64,000 nucleotides of DNA. Origin: Luteimonas deserti (GTDB lineage Bacteria; Pseudomonadota; Gammaproteobacteria; Xanthomonadales; Xanthomonadaceae). The stretch covers positions 124,001 to 188,000 of the forward strand of contig NZ_JACCJZ010000016.1 of NCBI RefSeq assembly GCF_013425765.1, given 5' to 3'. Below are positions 7,889 through 16,258 of the stretch, in pieces (positions within the stretch are counted from its first letter, which is position 1; every line of letters begins with the position of its first letter). Under the pieces are notes generated by a model. It made no database searches, had not been told where the DNA came from, and saw only the letters and a list, made by a program, of their open reading frames with translations. Position numbers and translations under genes: made by a program.

Positions 7889-8635
7889 CTAGGCTGCCCC
7901 GCGCGCCGTTGCGCGGTGCCAGCGCGCCAGACCGGCGAGCACGAGCTCCGGCTGCAGCCGCGCCTGCGGCAGATGCGGCTGGAGTGCGGCTGCGCCGCCA
8001 CCGTGCAGCAGCAGGGCCGGGACCGCACCCACGCGCGTGGATGCCTGCTCGAGGCTGCGCTGCACCAGGGCGACCGCCGCGCCCTCGCATCCCGAGGCGA
8101 GCGCATCCTCGGTGTCGGTGGCGAATTCGGCGTACACGCCGCCGTTGGGCGCGAGCTGGGCGACGCGGCGGTGCAGCGCCTCGCGCATCAGCGTGGGCGA
8201 AGGCGCGATGCGGCCGCCGAGATGGCGGCCATCGACATCGAGCAGGTCGACCGTCAGCGCGGTCCCCACTCCGACGACCATCGCCGGCCCGGCCCCCCCG
8301 GCGCGGGCGGCCAGCAGGGCCAGGAAACGGTCGACACCGAACCTGGCGGGCTCGGCATAGGCGATGGTCACCCCGTCCAGCGCGATGCGCGTGCGAGCGA
8401 CCGTGACCCGGGCACCGCGCGCAGCCAGCGCATCGAGCAGCACTGCGCACAGCGCCGGCGACGCCACACTGGCCACGACCGCTTCGTCGATCCGCGGCGG
8501 CAGCCCGGTCAGCCAGTCCGGATCGAGCCCGCCTGCCGCATGCGCCGAACCCGCGACCACGCCCGGGACGCCGTCTGCGCCCAGGCGCGCATATTTGAGC
8601 CGCGTGTTGCCGAGATCGAACAGCCACACGCTCAT
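7889..8635 (-). CDS. coaX: Type III pantothenate kinase
   Basis: The 248-residue enzyme phosphorylates pantothenate, the first step of coenzyme A synthesis. The fold is of the acetate/sugar kinase superfamily: FDLGNTRLK at residues 6-14 is the phosphate-1 loop, FGVDRF provides the pantothenate-site aspartate, VGVGTALTVDLL the phosphate-2 region, and LLLHGGGA the adenosine region. In many type III enzymes the second phosphate loop reads GTA-x-T, as seen here. The start overlaps the birA stop by four bases (ATGA), a common arrangement for these two cofactor genes. Confidence 0.93.
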   Translation of the reverse strand: MSVWLFDLGNTRLKYARLGADGVPGVVAGSAHAAGGLDPDWLTGLPPRIDEAVVASVASPALCAVLLDALAARGARVTVARTRIALDGVTIAYAEPARFGVDRFLALLAARAGGAGPAMVVGVGTALTVDLLDVDGRHLGGRIAPSPTLMREALHRRVAQLAPNGGVYAEFATDTEDALASGCEGAAVALVQRSLEQASTRVGAVPALLLHGGGAAALQPHLPQARLQPELVLAGLARWHRATARGAA

Positions 8636-9627
8636 GCCCCCGCCACCGCGCGCACGCTGACGTCGCCGGCGTGATAGGTGGACAGGGTCCCGTCGGCGGC
8701 ACGGAGCTGGAAGGCCCCATCCGGGGCGACCCCCGCCGCGACGCCGACGACGCGCTCGCGTGCGGTGGTCACGGCCACCTCGCGGCCACGCAGGGCGTCC
8801 AGCGTGTCGAACCTGGACAGAAGCGGCGCGAGCCCTGCCCGGTCGAAGTGTGCGAGCGCCGGCAACCAAGCGCCGAGCACCGCGGCCGCGACGGTGTTTC
8901 GGCTCGGCGGCCGGCCATCGCCGAGCCCGGCGAGGTCGGTCCACGGCTGGTCGATGCCCGATGCCTCGGCATCGGGCATACGCACGTTCACGCCGATCCC
9001 GAGCACCGCGCGCACCGGCCCCGCATGCTCCCCTGCGCCTTCCACGAGCACCCCACCGAGCTTGTGCAGGGTGCCGTCCACGACTGCGACCAGATCATTC
9101 GGCCACTTCAGGCGGACGGCGTCGAACCCGAGACCCTGCAACGCCTCCGCCGCCGCGATGCCAGCAACCAGGCTCAGCCCGCCCAGGCGGGCCAGGCCGC
9201 CCTCGAAGCCGCGCTGCAGCGAGAGATAGACATGGGCCGCGAGCGGCGAGCGCCAGGTGCGTCCGCGTCGCCCCCGGCCTCCGGTCTGCCGCTCGGCCAG
9301 GAGCGCCTCGGCGCGCATGCCGGGCATCGGCCGGCGCAGCAGTTCGGCATTGGTGGAATCCAGGGTCCACGCGACCTCCAGGCACGCCAGTGCGGCGCGG
9401 GCATCTGCCGGCAGGGCACGCAGGATCGCGTCGGCATCGAGCAGGTCCACCGGGTCCCGCAGCGCATAGCCGCGGCCGCGGCACGCGTCCACGACGACTC
9501 CGGCCTCGCGCAGCTGGGCGATGCGCTTCCACACCGCGGCCCGGGTCTGTCCCGATTCACGGGCCAGCACATCGCCCGAGACCGGCCCTGCCGCAAGCCG
9601 CTGCAGCAGCGCGCGTTCGGCATTCAA
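8632..9627 (-). CDS. birA: Bifunctional biotin-protein ligase / biotin operon repressor
   Basis: The 331-residue protein starts with a winged helix-turn-helix (residues 1-60, TRAAVWKRIAQLREAG as recognition region). This is followed by the ligase domain with the biotinyl-AMP loop GGRGRRGRTW, LSLVAGIAAAEAL, and KWPNDL near the active-site lysine. The C-terminal SH3-like domain is present. The ligase attaches biotin to acetyl-CoA carboxylase; the N-terminal domain should make it a biotin-responsive repressor. The first gene of the birA-coaX-SPOR operon, it is divergent from the small exported protein at 9795, with 167 bases between. Confidence 0.95.
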   Translation of the reverse strand: MNAERALLQRLAAGPVSGDVLARESGQTRAAVWKRIAQLREAGVVVDACRGRGYALRDPVDLLDADAILRALPADARAALACLEVAWTLDSTNAELLRRPMPGMRAEALLAERQTGGRGRRGRTWRSPLAAHVYLSLQRGFEGGLARLGGLSLVAGIAAAEALQGLGFDAVRLKWPNDLVAVVDGTLHKLGGVLVEGAGEHAGPVRAVLGIGVNVRMPDAEASGIDQPWTDLAGLGDGRPPSRNTVAAAVLGAWLPALAHFDRAGLAPLLSRFDTLDALRGREVAVTTARERVVGVAAGVAPDGAFQLRAADGTLSTYHAGDVSVRAVAGA

Positions 9628-9750
9628 GCTGCACGCTCGAGGCCGAACGGACGGGGCGCGCGGGACGGGGGCGACGGGCCAGACATGCGCCGATTATCGG
9701 CGAGCCGGCCGGCCCTGTCGCCCGGGCGCCGGAGGCGCATCCGGCTGCGT

Positions 9751-9756
9751 TATAGT
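9751..9756 (+). promoter_or_regulatory. Likely -10 element TATAGT upstream of the 9795 gene
   Basis: TATAGT lies 39 bases before the ATG at 9795 in the divergent region with birA. It matches the sigma-70 -10 consensus in five of six positions. I cannot point to a convincing -35, so this is a candidate only. Confidence 0.4.
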
Positions 9757-9794
9757 GGGCCGCTGCATGCCCATCCGACCGCAGGGGTGCCCCG

Positions 9795-10070
9795 ATGACC
9801 GTCCGTCCGCTCCTCTGCCTGTGCCTGCTGGCCGCGTGCCTGCCGGCCGCCGCGCGCGATCCGCGTGCGGTCGCACCCGCCGAACAGCCCCCCTGCGTGA
9901 CCACGGCCAATGGTGCCGCCGACACGTCCGATGCTGCAGTCACCGGCGCCCGTCGGCCGCCTGCGGCGAACGCATCACGCAATCGCGCCGCACCGGCCGC
10001 TGGCATGGACAGCGACAGCCCGTCGCGCGGCCCCCGGTGGCACAGCTTCCTGCCCGGCATGTTCCGCTGA
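9795..10070 (+). CDS. Small exported protein of unknown function
   Basis: The 91-residue protein has a clear signal peptide (MTVRPLLCLCLLAACLPAAA, cleavage near residue 20). The mature part is about 70 residues, rich in alanine, proline and arginine, and ends WHSFLPGMFR. The conserved-looking tail after a disordered middle suggests a short functional motif at the C-terminus. The mtfA-like peptidase gene begins four bases after its stop, so the two are one transcript. No family is recognised. Confidence 0.65.
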   Translation: MTVRPLLCLCLLAACLPAAARDPRAVAPAEQPPCVTTANGAADTSDAAVTGARRPPAANASRNRAAPAAGMDSDSPSRGPRWHSFLPGMFR

Positions 10071-10074
10071 GCGT

Positions 10075-10827
10075 ATGAGAGCGTTGTGGCGGCGCCTGAC
10101 ACGGGGCGCCGTGCCTGTCATCGATGCGCGCGACTGGGCGACGGCCATCGCCGGACTGCCCTGGGTGGCGGCACTCGACGCCCAGCGTGCGGACCGCCTG
10201 GCGCAGCTGGCCGCGAGCTTCCTGCAGGCCAAGACGATCACGCCGGTGGGCGGGCTGGTGCTGACGCCGCAGGACCGCATCGCGCTCGCCGCCCTGTGTT
10301 GCCTGCCCCTGCTTGAGTTCGGCAGCGAAGGCCTGCACGGATGGCGCCAGCTCATCGTCTATCCGGAGGCATTCCGGGTCAACCGCAGCCACCTCGATGC
10401 GGCCGGCGTGATGCACGAATGGGAAGACGAGCTGATCGGCGAAGCCTGGGAGAGCGGTCCACTCGTACTGTCCTGGGCCGACGTACAGGCGGACATCGCC
10501 GAGCCCGACGCGGGCTTCTGCGTCGCGGTGCACGAAATGGTGCACAAGATCGATGCGCTCGACGGCCTGCTCGACGGCACGCCGCCCTTGCCGCGCGCGT
10601 GGCAGCGCACCTGGGCGCGCGACTTCCAGGCGGCCTACGACGGATTCGTCAGGGCAGTGGACGCGGGCCGGGAGGTCGGGCTGGATCCCTATGCCGCCGA
10701 GGCGCCCGAGGAATTCTTCGCGGTATGCAGCGAATACCATTTCAGCGCGCCGGCCCTGCTGCGCGAGGCGCTGCCGGACGTGGCCGCGCATCTCGACCGC
10801 TTCTACGGGCCGTCGCCGCGGGCCTGA
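10075..10827 (+). CDS. mtfA: MtfA family zinc-dependent peptidase
   Basis: This 250-residue cytoplasmic protein has the zincin motif HEMVHKID (H153, E154, H157). Downstream EEFFAVCSEYHF supplies the third-ligand glutamate region seen in MtfA. The upstream text VLTPQDRIALAALCCLPLLEFG and the block QLIVYPEAF are also family features. In Escherichia coli MtfA is an aminopeptidase-like protein that binds the glucose repressor Mlc. No Mlc homologue is visible here, so only peptidase activity is inferred. The ATG at 10075 follows the small exported gene by four bases. The gene converges on phoQ, leaving seven bases between the stop codons. Confidence 0.88.
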   Translation: MRALWRRLTRGAVPVIDARDWATAIAGLPWVAALDAQRADRLAQLAASFLQAKTITPVGGLVLTPQDRIALAALCCLPLLEFGSEGLHGWRQLIVYPEAFRVNRSHLDAAGVMHEWEDELIGEAWESGPLVLSWADVQADIAEPDAGFCVAVHEMVHKIDALDGLLDGTPPLPRAWQRTWARDFQAAYDGFVRAVDAGREVGLDPYAAEAPEEFFAVCSEYHFSAPALLREALPDVAAHLDRFYGPSPRA

Positions 10828-10834
10828 GCGGGCA

Positions 10835-12253
10835 TCAGAACCCGGGCGGCAGACGCACGGAGAAGCAGGCGCCGCCGAGTTCGTCCGAGCGGCCGACCTG
10901 CAGGGCGCCACGGTAGCTGTGCACGATGTCCTGCACGATCGACAGTCCGATTCCGTGGCCCTGCACCCGTTCGTCGCCACGCACGCCGCGCTGGAGCACC
11001 GTGCTGACCCGGTCGGCCGGGATGCCCGGGCCATCGTCCTCGACGATCAGCACCAGCCCGGGCCTGCGGTTCGGTGCGCGGTCGCCTTCCTTGACGGTGA
11101 GCAGCACGCGCGAACGGGCCCATTTGAACGCATTCTCGAGGAGATTGCCGAGCAGCTCCTGCAGATCGCCGGGTTCACCGTGGAAGCGCGCGGCCGGATC
11201 GATCTCGAACTCGCAGACCGCGCCCTTGGACGCATAGATCTTCTCGAGGCCGCGCACGATCTGCTCGGCGTGGGGTTCGATCTCGATCGCCGCGGAGAAC
11301 AGCTGATGGCCGCTGGATGCGGCGCGCGCGAGCTGGTAGGTCACCAGATCGGTCATGCGCTGCAACTGGGCTTCGACTTCCTCGCGCAGTTCCGCCTCGC
11401 CCGTGCCGGCATCGAGGCGCGAGCGCAGCACCGCCAGCGGCGTCTTCAGGCTGTGGGCGAGATCGGACATGGTGTTGCGCTGGCGCACCAGATGCTCGCG
11501 TTCGCTCTCGATCAGGGCGTTGATGCTCTCGGTGAGCGGCTGCAGTTCGCGCGGATGCTGCATGCCCATGCGATCGGCCTGGCCCCGCTGCACGCGGACC
11601 AGCTCCTGCTCGACCCGACGCAGCGGCCAGAGGCTCCATCGCACGATCAAGGCCTGCAGCAGCAGCAGGATCACACCGGCGATGCCGAGGTTCACCCACA
11701 ACGCGGCACGGAACACGCGCACCTGGCGCGGGACGATCCCCGCATCCTCCATCACGTAGATGGTGTAGGCGAATTCGTCCTCGGCGCGACCCTCCGGCGA
11801 CCACACCAGGCCGAGACCGTAGCGGTAGACCTCGCCGCGACTGCCGTCGCTGCGCACCATCGGCAGCGGCCCCTCGAACCGCTCCTCGCGCGCGCCGAGC
11901 ATGGTCGCATCCGGCAGCTGCGGCCCGGAAGCGGACCGCGAGGTCCAGGAACCGTTCGGCAGCACCACTTCGGCGTAGAGGCCGCTGCCGGGACGCAGGA
12001 ACCGGTCGTCGGGCGGCGATTCGGAAGGATAGATGTCGCCGCCGCGCAGGAACTCGATGTCGCCGGCGTAGGCGTAGACGTAGGTCCGCAGCCGTTCGCG
12101 CTGGCCCTCGCCCGCTACGTCGATGAAGGCCCGATCCAGCGCATAGCCGGCCAGCGCCAGAAAGGCGAGCAGACCGACGCTCGCGGCCAGCACCTGACGT
12201 GCCTGCAGCGAGCGGGGACGCCAGCGCGAGGGTCGGCGACGGTCAGCGGTCAT
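10835..12253 (-). CDS. phoQ: PhoQ-type sensor histidine kinase
   Basis: The 472-residue kinase has membrane segments at about residues 20-40 and 186-205, bracketing a periplasmic domain with acidic patches, then a HAMP-like linker. The phosphoacceptor box is SDLAHSLKTPL (H267), followed by the N box LLGNLLENAFKW and the ATP-binding glycine boxes VEDDGPGIP and GHGIGLS. The H-box with K after S-L and the N-box wording are those of PhoQ, the Mg2+, low pH and antimicrobial peptide sensor that phosphorylates PhoP. The gene follows phoP by 56 bases. What this protein senses here cannot be read from the sequence. Confidence 0.88.
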   Translation of the reverse strand: MTADRRRPSRWRPRSLQARQVLAASVGLLAFLALAGYALDRAFIDVAGEGQRERLRTYVYAYAGDIEFLRGGDIYPSESPPDDRFLRPGSGLYAEVVLPNGSWTSRSASGPQLPDATMLGAREERFEGPLPMVRSDGSRGEVYRYGLGLVWSPEGRAEDEFAYTIYVMEDAGIVPRQVRVFRAALWVNLGIAGVILLLLQALIVRWSLWPLRRVEQELVRVQRGQADRMGMQHPRELQPLTESINALIESEREHLVRQRNTMSDLAHSLKTPLAVLRSRLDAGTGEAELREEVEAQLQRMTDLVTYQLARAASSGHQLFSAAIEIEPHAEQIVRGLEKIYASKGAVCEFEIDPAARFHGEPGDLQELLGNLLENAFKWARSRVLLTVKEGDRAPNRRPGLVLIVEDDGPGIPADRVSTVLQRGVRGDERVQGHGIGLSIVQDIVHSYRGALQVGRSDELGGACFSVRLPPGF

Positions 12254-12309
12254 GGGTCATCGCTTTGCCGGGCGCCGCGCGGCAAGCGCGTCGGCAAGCC
12301 AGCGGTGGA

Positions 12310-12996
12310 TCAACCTTCGGTGTTGCGGGGAATCGCGAAGCGGTAGCCGCGGCCACGCACGGTCTCGATCGGCTTCAAGGTGCCGTCGGGGTCGAGCTTC
12401 TTGCGCAGGCGACCGATGAACACCTCGAGTACGTTCGAATCGCGGTCGAAATCCTGCTGGTAGATGTGCTCGGTGAGATCGGCCTTCGAGACCAGCTCCC
12501 CGGCGTGCATCATCAGGTATTCGAGCACCTTGTACTCGTAGCTGGTGAGATCGACGTTCTTGCCTTCGACGCTGACCGTCTGCGCGGCGAGATCCAGCGT
12601 GACCGTGCCGCACTCGAGCGTCGGCTTGCTCCAGCCGGCGGCGCGGCGCACCAGCGCATTGATGCGCGCGAGCAGTTCCTCGACGTGGAAGGGCTTGACC
12701 AGATAGTCGTCGGCGCCCTGCTTGAGCCCGTCGACCTTGTCCTGCCAGCTCGAACGCGCGGTGAGGATCAGCACCGGAAACTGCTTGCCCTCTTCGCGCA
12801 GGGCCTTGATCAGTTCCATGCCCGACATCTTCGGCAGGCCGAGATCGATGATGCCCACGTCGAACGGAACCTCGCGCCCCATGTACAGGCCTTCCTCGCC
12901 ATCCTGGGCGGCGTCGACGGCGAAGCCTTCACGCTTCAGCCGTGCGGCGAGGGTCTCGCGGAGGGGGGCTTCGTCTTCGACGAGCAGGATGCGCAT
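12310..12996 (-). CDS. phoP: PhoP-type OmpR-family response regulator
   Basis: The 228-residue regulator has a full receiver domain: acidic pocket E7-D8, phosphoacceptor D51 in IIDLGLPKMSG, switch threonine T79, and K101 in DDYLVKPF. A winged-helix DNA-binding domain follows (LTSYEYKVLEYLMMHAG, NVLEVFIGRLRKKL, GRGYRF). YKVLEYLM and the YQQDFDRDSNV region are characteristic of PhoP. It controls membrane and envelope homeostasis genes in related bacteria. It sits between the PepSY protein and phoQ on one strand, and the three form a probable operon. Confidence 0.92.
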   Translation of the reverse strand: MRILLVEDEAPLRETLAARLKREGFAVDAAQDGEEGLYMGREVPFDVGIIDLGLPKMSGMELIKALREEGKQFPVLILTARSSWQDKVDGLKQGADDYLVKPFHVEELLARINALVRRAAGWSKPTLECGTVTLDLAAQTVSVEGKNVDLTSYEYKVLEYLMMHAGELVSKADLTEHIYQQDFDRDSNVLEVFIGRLRKKLDPDGTLKPIETVRGRGYRFAIPRNTEG

Positions 12997-13053
12997 GGGT
13001 CAACTCCGGTCAGACGGCCGTCCCGGCCGTGAATTTGGGGCGAGAGTGCAGGA

Positions 13054-13419
13054 TCAATCGTCGTCGCCGCGTGCACGCTGCGCCCGGCCACGCTGCTGCG
13101 GATCGTCGACGTAGACGCGGACCCGACCGCTGTCGTCCATGACCTTCACCCGGTTGAGATCGCGTCCGTCGGAGTGCATGCGCTCCACACTGAGGACACG
13201 ACCACGGGTGGTGCGTTCGATCCGGCGCACCGAATCGGACATCGAATCCTGCGCACGGGCACGGCTCGCATCGCCCCGGATCACCGCGGCGCGCATGTCC
13301 GGGCTGCCCGTCGGGCCGGCCTGGCGCGGGGGCGCGTCCTGGGCCATGGCCTGCACGGCGCTTCCCGCCAGCAGCATGGCGAGCAGGAGCAGATGCAGCG
13401 GTCGGAACGGGAGGCGCAC
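13054..13419 (-). CDS. Periplasmic PepSY-like protein upstream of phoP
   Basis: Starting at the GTG at 13419, which follows AGGAG by five bases, the protein has 121 residues. A signal peptide (VRLPFRPLHLLLLAML, cleavage near AMAQ-D) is followed by a linker. The C-terminal half resembles a PepSY domain: RGRVLSVERM, then LNRVKVMDDSGRVRVYVDD. PepSY proteins are often encoded next to two-component systems and are thought to modulate sensor kinases or proteases in the periplasm. Its place 57 bases upstream of phoP supports a role with PhoQ. ATG codons further upstream would add an implausible hydrophilic extension before the signal sequence. Confidence 0.75.
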   Translation of the reverse strand: MRLPFRPLHLLLLAMLLAGSAVQAMAQDAPPRQAGPTGSPDMRAAVIRGDASRARAQDSMSDSVRRIERTTRGRVLSVERMHSDGRDLNRVKVMDDSGRVRVYVDDPQQRGRAQRARGDDD

Positions 13420-13546
13420 GGCCACTCCTGGGGTTCGGGCTGGATAACGTATTGAATGGTCGATGGAAAGCGGTGAATCCGTCCTTAACTTTTCGTTGAC
13501 ATTCCCGTCGTCGTTCAGGTTCGGACGGGGCGCCATGATGGCCAGC

Positions 13547-14458
13547 TCAGTAGATTTCCGCAATGCAACAGCGCAGCGAGCCGCCCGCCGCCTCCAGTGC
13601 ATCCAGGGCGACGGCCTCGAGATCGAACCCGGCCCGATCCAGGTCGGCGCGCGCCTCCGGACCCAGGCTGGCGGCAGCGCCTGCGCTCATCCAGACGGTG
13701 CCCGGGGTCAATGCGATCGCGTTGGCGGCGAACGCGGCCTGCTGCGCCGATGTCAGCATCAACGCGTGTGGCGCGTAGAAGGCCGCGATGGCCTCCGCGA
13801 TGCGAGGCGCCGCGAAACCGCCGGCGCAGACCAGCGCCGCGCGTCCGGCCAGCACGGCGAGCACGACATTGGTGTGGTACTCGCCGGGCGCAAGATCGAA
13901 CACCAGCGTCGCGCGCAGGCCGAAGGCGTCGTGCATCAGCCGTGCGCCTTCGGCATCGCAACGTGCGGACAGCCCGCAATAGCCGAGCCCACGGGCACGG
14001 TCCACGACCAGCGAGCCTGTCAGCTCGCAGGCGTGCGGCTGCTGCGACAGATCGCGCTCGCGGTAGCCGAGGATGTCGTACAGAAAGCCGCGGATGTCGG
14101 CGCGCGCCGCTTCCCTCCGGCGCACCGGATGATGCATCCGACCGACGATGGCATGCCCCGGCACGGTCGCGAACACGTTGTTGGGGAACACCGCGTCGGG
14201 CGTGTCGTCATGCCCTGGAAAGCACACCGTGGGCAGCGCGCCCGCCATGCGCAGGTGCAGCGCGCGGTGCTCGGCCTGCGCCCGGGCGCCGTCGAAGGCG
14301 TCCGCAGGTGCCATGTAGCGGTTGTCCTGCGCGGATTCGTCGGCGCGACGGAAGCGGTCCGGCGCGACCAGAAACGCCGCACGCGGCACGGCCGGCCCGA
14401 AGTCCAGGGGACACTGCCGGGCGCGGGCGAAGAACGCTTCGGGATCGCGGGTGATCAT
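13547..14458 (-). CDS. Amidinotransferase-fold guanidino-group hydrolase (arginine deiminase-like)
   Basis: The 303-residue protein has the layout of the pentein superfamily: PNNVF near the middle, then CELTGSLVVDRARG with the substrate-binding acidic residue. GEYHTNVVLAV carries the catalytic histidine, and GGSLRCC close to the C-terminus carries the nucleophilic cysteine. It looks most like the 'amidinotransferase' or CtlX-type group that acts on citrulline or arginine derivatives rather than classical arginine deiminase. The substrate is not established. The ATG at 14458 overlaps the dusA stop by four bases. Coupling to a tRNA dihydrouridine synthase is unexpected for a metabolic enzyme. 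Two adjacent cysteines make the exact nucleophile uncertain. Confidence 0.78.
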   Translation of the reverse strand: MITRDPEAFFARARQCPLDFGPAVPRAAFLVAPDRFRRADESAQDNRYMAPADAFDGARAQAEHRALHLRMAGALPTVCFPGHDDTPDAVFPNNVFATVPGHAIVGRMHHPVRRREAARADIRGFLYDILGYRERDLSQQPHACELTGSLVVDRARGLGYCGLSARCDAEGARLMHDAFGLRATLVFDLAPGEYHTNVVLAVLAGRAALVCAGGFAAPRIAEAIAAFYAPHALMLTSAQQAAFAANAIALTPGTVWMSAGAAASLGPEARADLDRAGFDLEAVALDALEAAGGSLRCCIAEIY

Positions 14459-15453
14459 GCCGCCGTGCGCGCGCGGTCGGCCTGCGCGGTCGCCGCGATG
14501 GCGCGTTCGACCAGGGTCCAATCGGCGCCGGGACGGTGCGCGCCTTCGCTGAGGATCTGACGGAACATCCGTCCACCCGGTTGACCCTGATAGAGACCGA
14601 GCACATGCCGGGTGATGTGCTTGAGCGCGACTCCCGCCTCCAGCCGGGCCTCGGCGTAGGGCCGCAGCGCGCGCAGCAACGCTGCACGCGGCTGCAGCGA
14701 AGCCCCCGACAACGCGGCATCGGCAACGTGCAGCAGATAGGGATCGTGGTATGCGGCGCGGCCCAGCATGACGCCGTCCACATGCGCGAGCTGCGCGTGC
14801 ACGCTGGCAAGATCGGCGATCCCTCCGTTGAGCACCACGGGCAGCGCGGGGCGCTCGCGTTTGAGCCGATACGCCCAGTCGTAGCGCAGCGGCGGCACGT
14901 CGCGGTTCTCCTTCGGCGAGAGCCCCTTGAGCCAGGCATTGCGCGCATGCACGACGACCATCGCAGCCCCCGCCCCGACCACGCCGTCGACGAAGGCGCG
15001 GAACACGCTGTAGTCGGCGTCGTCGTCCACGCCCAGCCGGCACTTCACCGTGACCGGCACGGGAGCGGCCGCGGCCATCGCGGCGACGCAATCGGCGACC
15101 AGCGCCGGCTCGCGCATCAGACAGGCGCCGAAGCGGCCGGCCTGGACCCGGTCGGACGGGCAGCCGCAGTTGAGATTGACCTCGTCGAAGCCGTGCGCCG
15201 CGGCGATGGCGGTGGCCTCGGCCAGCAACGCCGGCTCGCTGCCGCCGAGCTGCAGCGCCAGCGGCGCCTGACCTGCCGTCCTGGCGAGCAGGCGCGCGCG
15301 ATCACCCCGGATCACCGCATTGGCATGGACCATCTCGGTGTACAGGCGCGCGCCCGGCGCCAGCAGGCGGTGGAACTCACGGCAATGCACGTCGGTCCAG
15401 TCCATCATCGGCGCGACCGACAGGCGGATGGTGGCGGGGTCGAGCACGGTCAT
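14455..15453 (-). CDS. dusA: tRNA-dihydrouridine synthase A
   Basis: The 332-residue FMN enzyme reduces uridine in the D-loop of tRNA. It shows the N-terminal RLSVAPMMDWTDVHCREF typical of DusA, the catalytic motif NLNCGCPSDRVQ (C98 in GCPS), the FMN-binding VVVHARNAWLKGLSPKENR, and the DusA C-terminus with KHITRHVLGLYQG and MFRQILSE. LSPKENR distinguishes DusA from DusB and DusC. A small membrane protein is encoded divergently about 180 bases away. The amidinotransferase-fold gene overlaps its end. Confidence 0.95.
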   Translation of the reverse strand: MTVLDPATIRLSVAPMMDWTDVHCREFHRLLAPGARLYTEMVHANAVIRGDRARLLARTAGQAPLALQLGGSEPALLAEATAIAAAHGFDEVNLNCGCPSDRVQAGRFGACLMREPALVADCVAAMAAAAPVPVTVKCRLGVDDDADYSVFRAFVDGVVGAGAAMVVVHARNAWLKGLSPKENRDVPPLRYDWAYRLKRERPALPVVLNGGIADLASVHAQLAHVDGVMLGRAAYHDPYLLHVADAALSGASLQPRAALLRALRPYAEARLEAGVALKHITRHVLGLYQGQPGGRMFRQILSEGAHRPGADWTLVERAIAATAQADRARTAA

Positions 15454-15631
15454 CGGGGTCGGAATCCTGTTGCGGCGTCGGGGGCGGTCGGCGACACGGC
15501 GCTGGCCGTGGACGACCCCGGATTGTGACAGCGTGCCGGTCAGGTCGCAGCGGACGGGCCGCCGTGCGGGGCGACACGTGGGACGCCGCAGCCGTCAAGC
15601 AGAATCCGAGTCTGGAACCGTGGAGCTGTAT

Positions 15632-16030
15632 ATGGTCTTTCTCTACGTCCTCGCCGCGGCGGTCGCGGTCTGGGCTGCGGGCGCACTGCAGCTGGTCGCC
15701 GGCCCGCGCCACGCAGGACGCGTCGCGGCCGTGACCGCGGGCGTGCTGGCGTCGGCCTTCGTCGCCTGTCTCGCCTATGGCGTGTACGGGTTGGTGGGTC
15801 ACGGCGACTGGTCGACGGTCACCCACGGGCAGGCCCTTCACGGGCTCCTGGGCGAAGGCAGCCTCGCACTGCGGCGTACCGGATGGACCGCGCTCGACCG
15901 TGCGGCGAATGCGCTGCTCAACACGAACATCGGTTGGAGCCTGTTCGCGCTGTCTGCGATCCAGTTCCAGTCGATCGGCTTCTGGGCCCGGCGGGCCGAG
16001 GCCCGACGCCGCCGCAGGCGCGTGCACTGA
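15632..16030 (+). CDS. Small membrane protein of unknown function
   Basis: The 132-residue protein has three probable membrane segments (about residues 1-23, 31-55 and 95-118) and a strongly basic C-terminus (RRAEARRRRRRVH). GGAG lies seven bases before the ATG at 15632; a GTG four codons earlier is an alternative. The middle loop (GHGDWSTVTHGQALHGLLGEG) would be on the other side of the membrane. I recognise no family. It stands between dusA (divergent) and a TonB-dependent receptor on the same strand, with a gap of 228 bases. Confidence 0.65.
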   Translation: MVFLYVLAAAVAVWAAGALQLVAGPRHAGRVAAVTAGVLASAFVACLAYGVYGLVGHGDWSTVTHGQALHGLLGEGSLALRRTGWTALDRAANALLNTNIGWSLFALSAIQFQSIGFWARRAEARRRRRRVH

Positions 16031-16258
16031 CCTGGACGCGACGCGCTGCACACCCGGTCGATGCCGGCGAAGCCGCGCGCGCTCCCGCACCGGGCGCGCA
16101 CGATCGAACCGCGCAGCGGACACCGCGCTGCCATCGACGCGAAATCAAAGCATCACATTCCGTCTCTAGGCTGCGCCGCTTCACGCGAGGCGAGCGGCCG
16201 GGTGCGAGCGCACCGGGCCCGCTGCCGCGCGGTCCTCCGCCCGCATCCCGAGAGTCCC

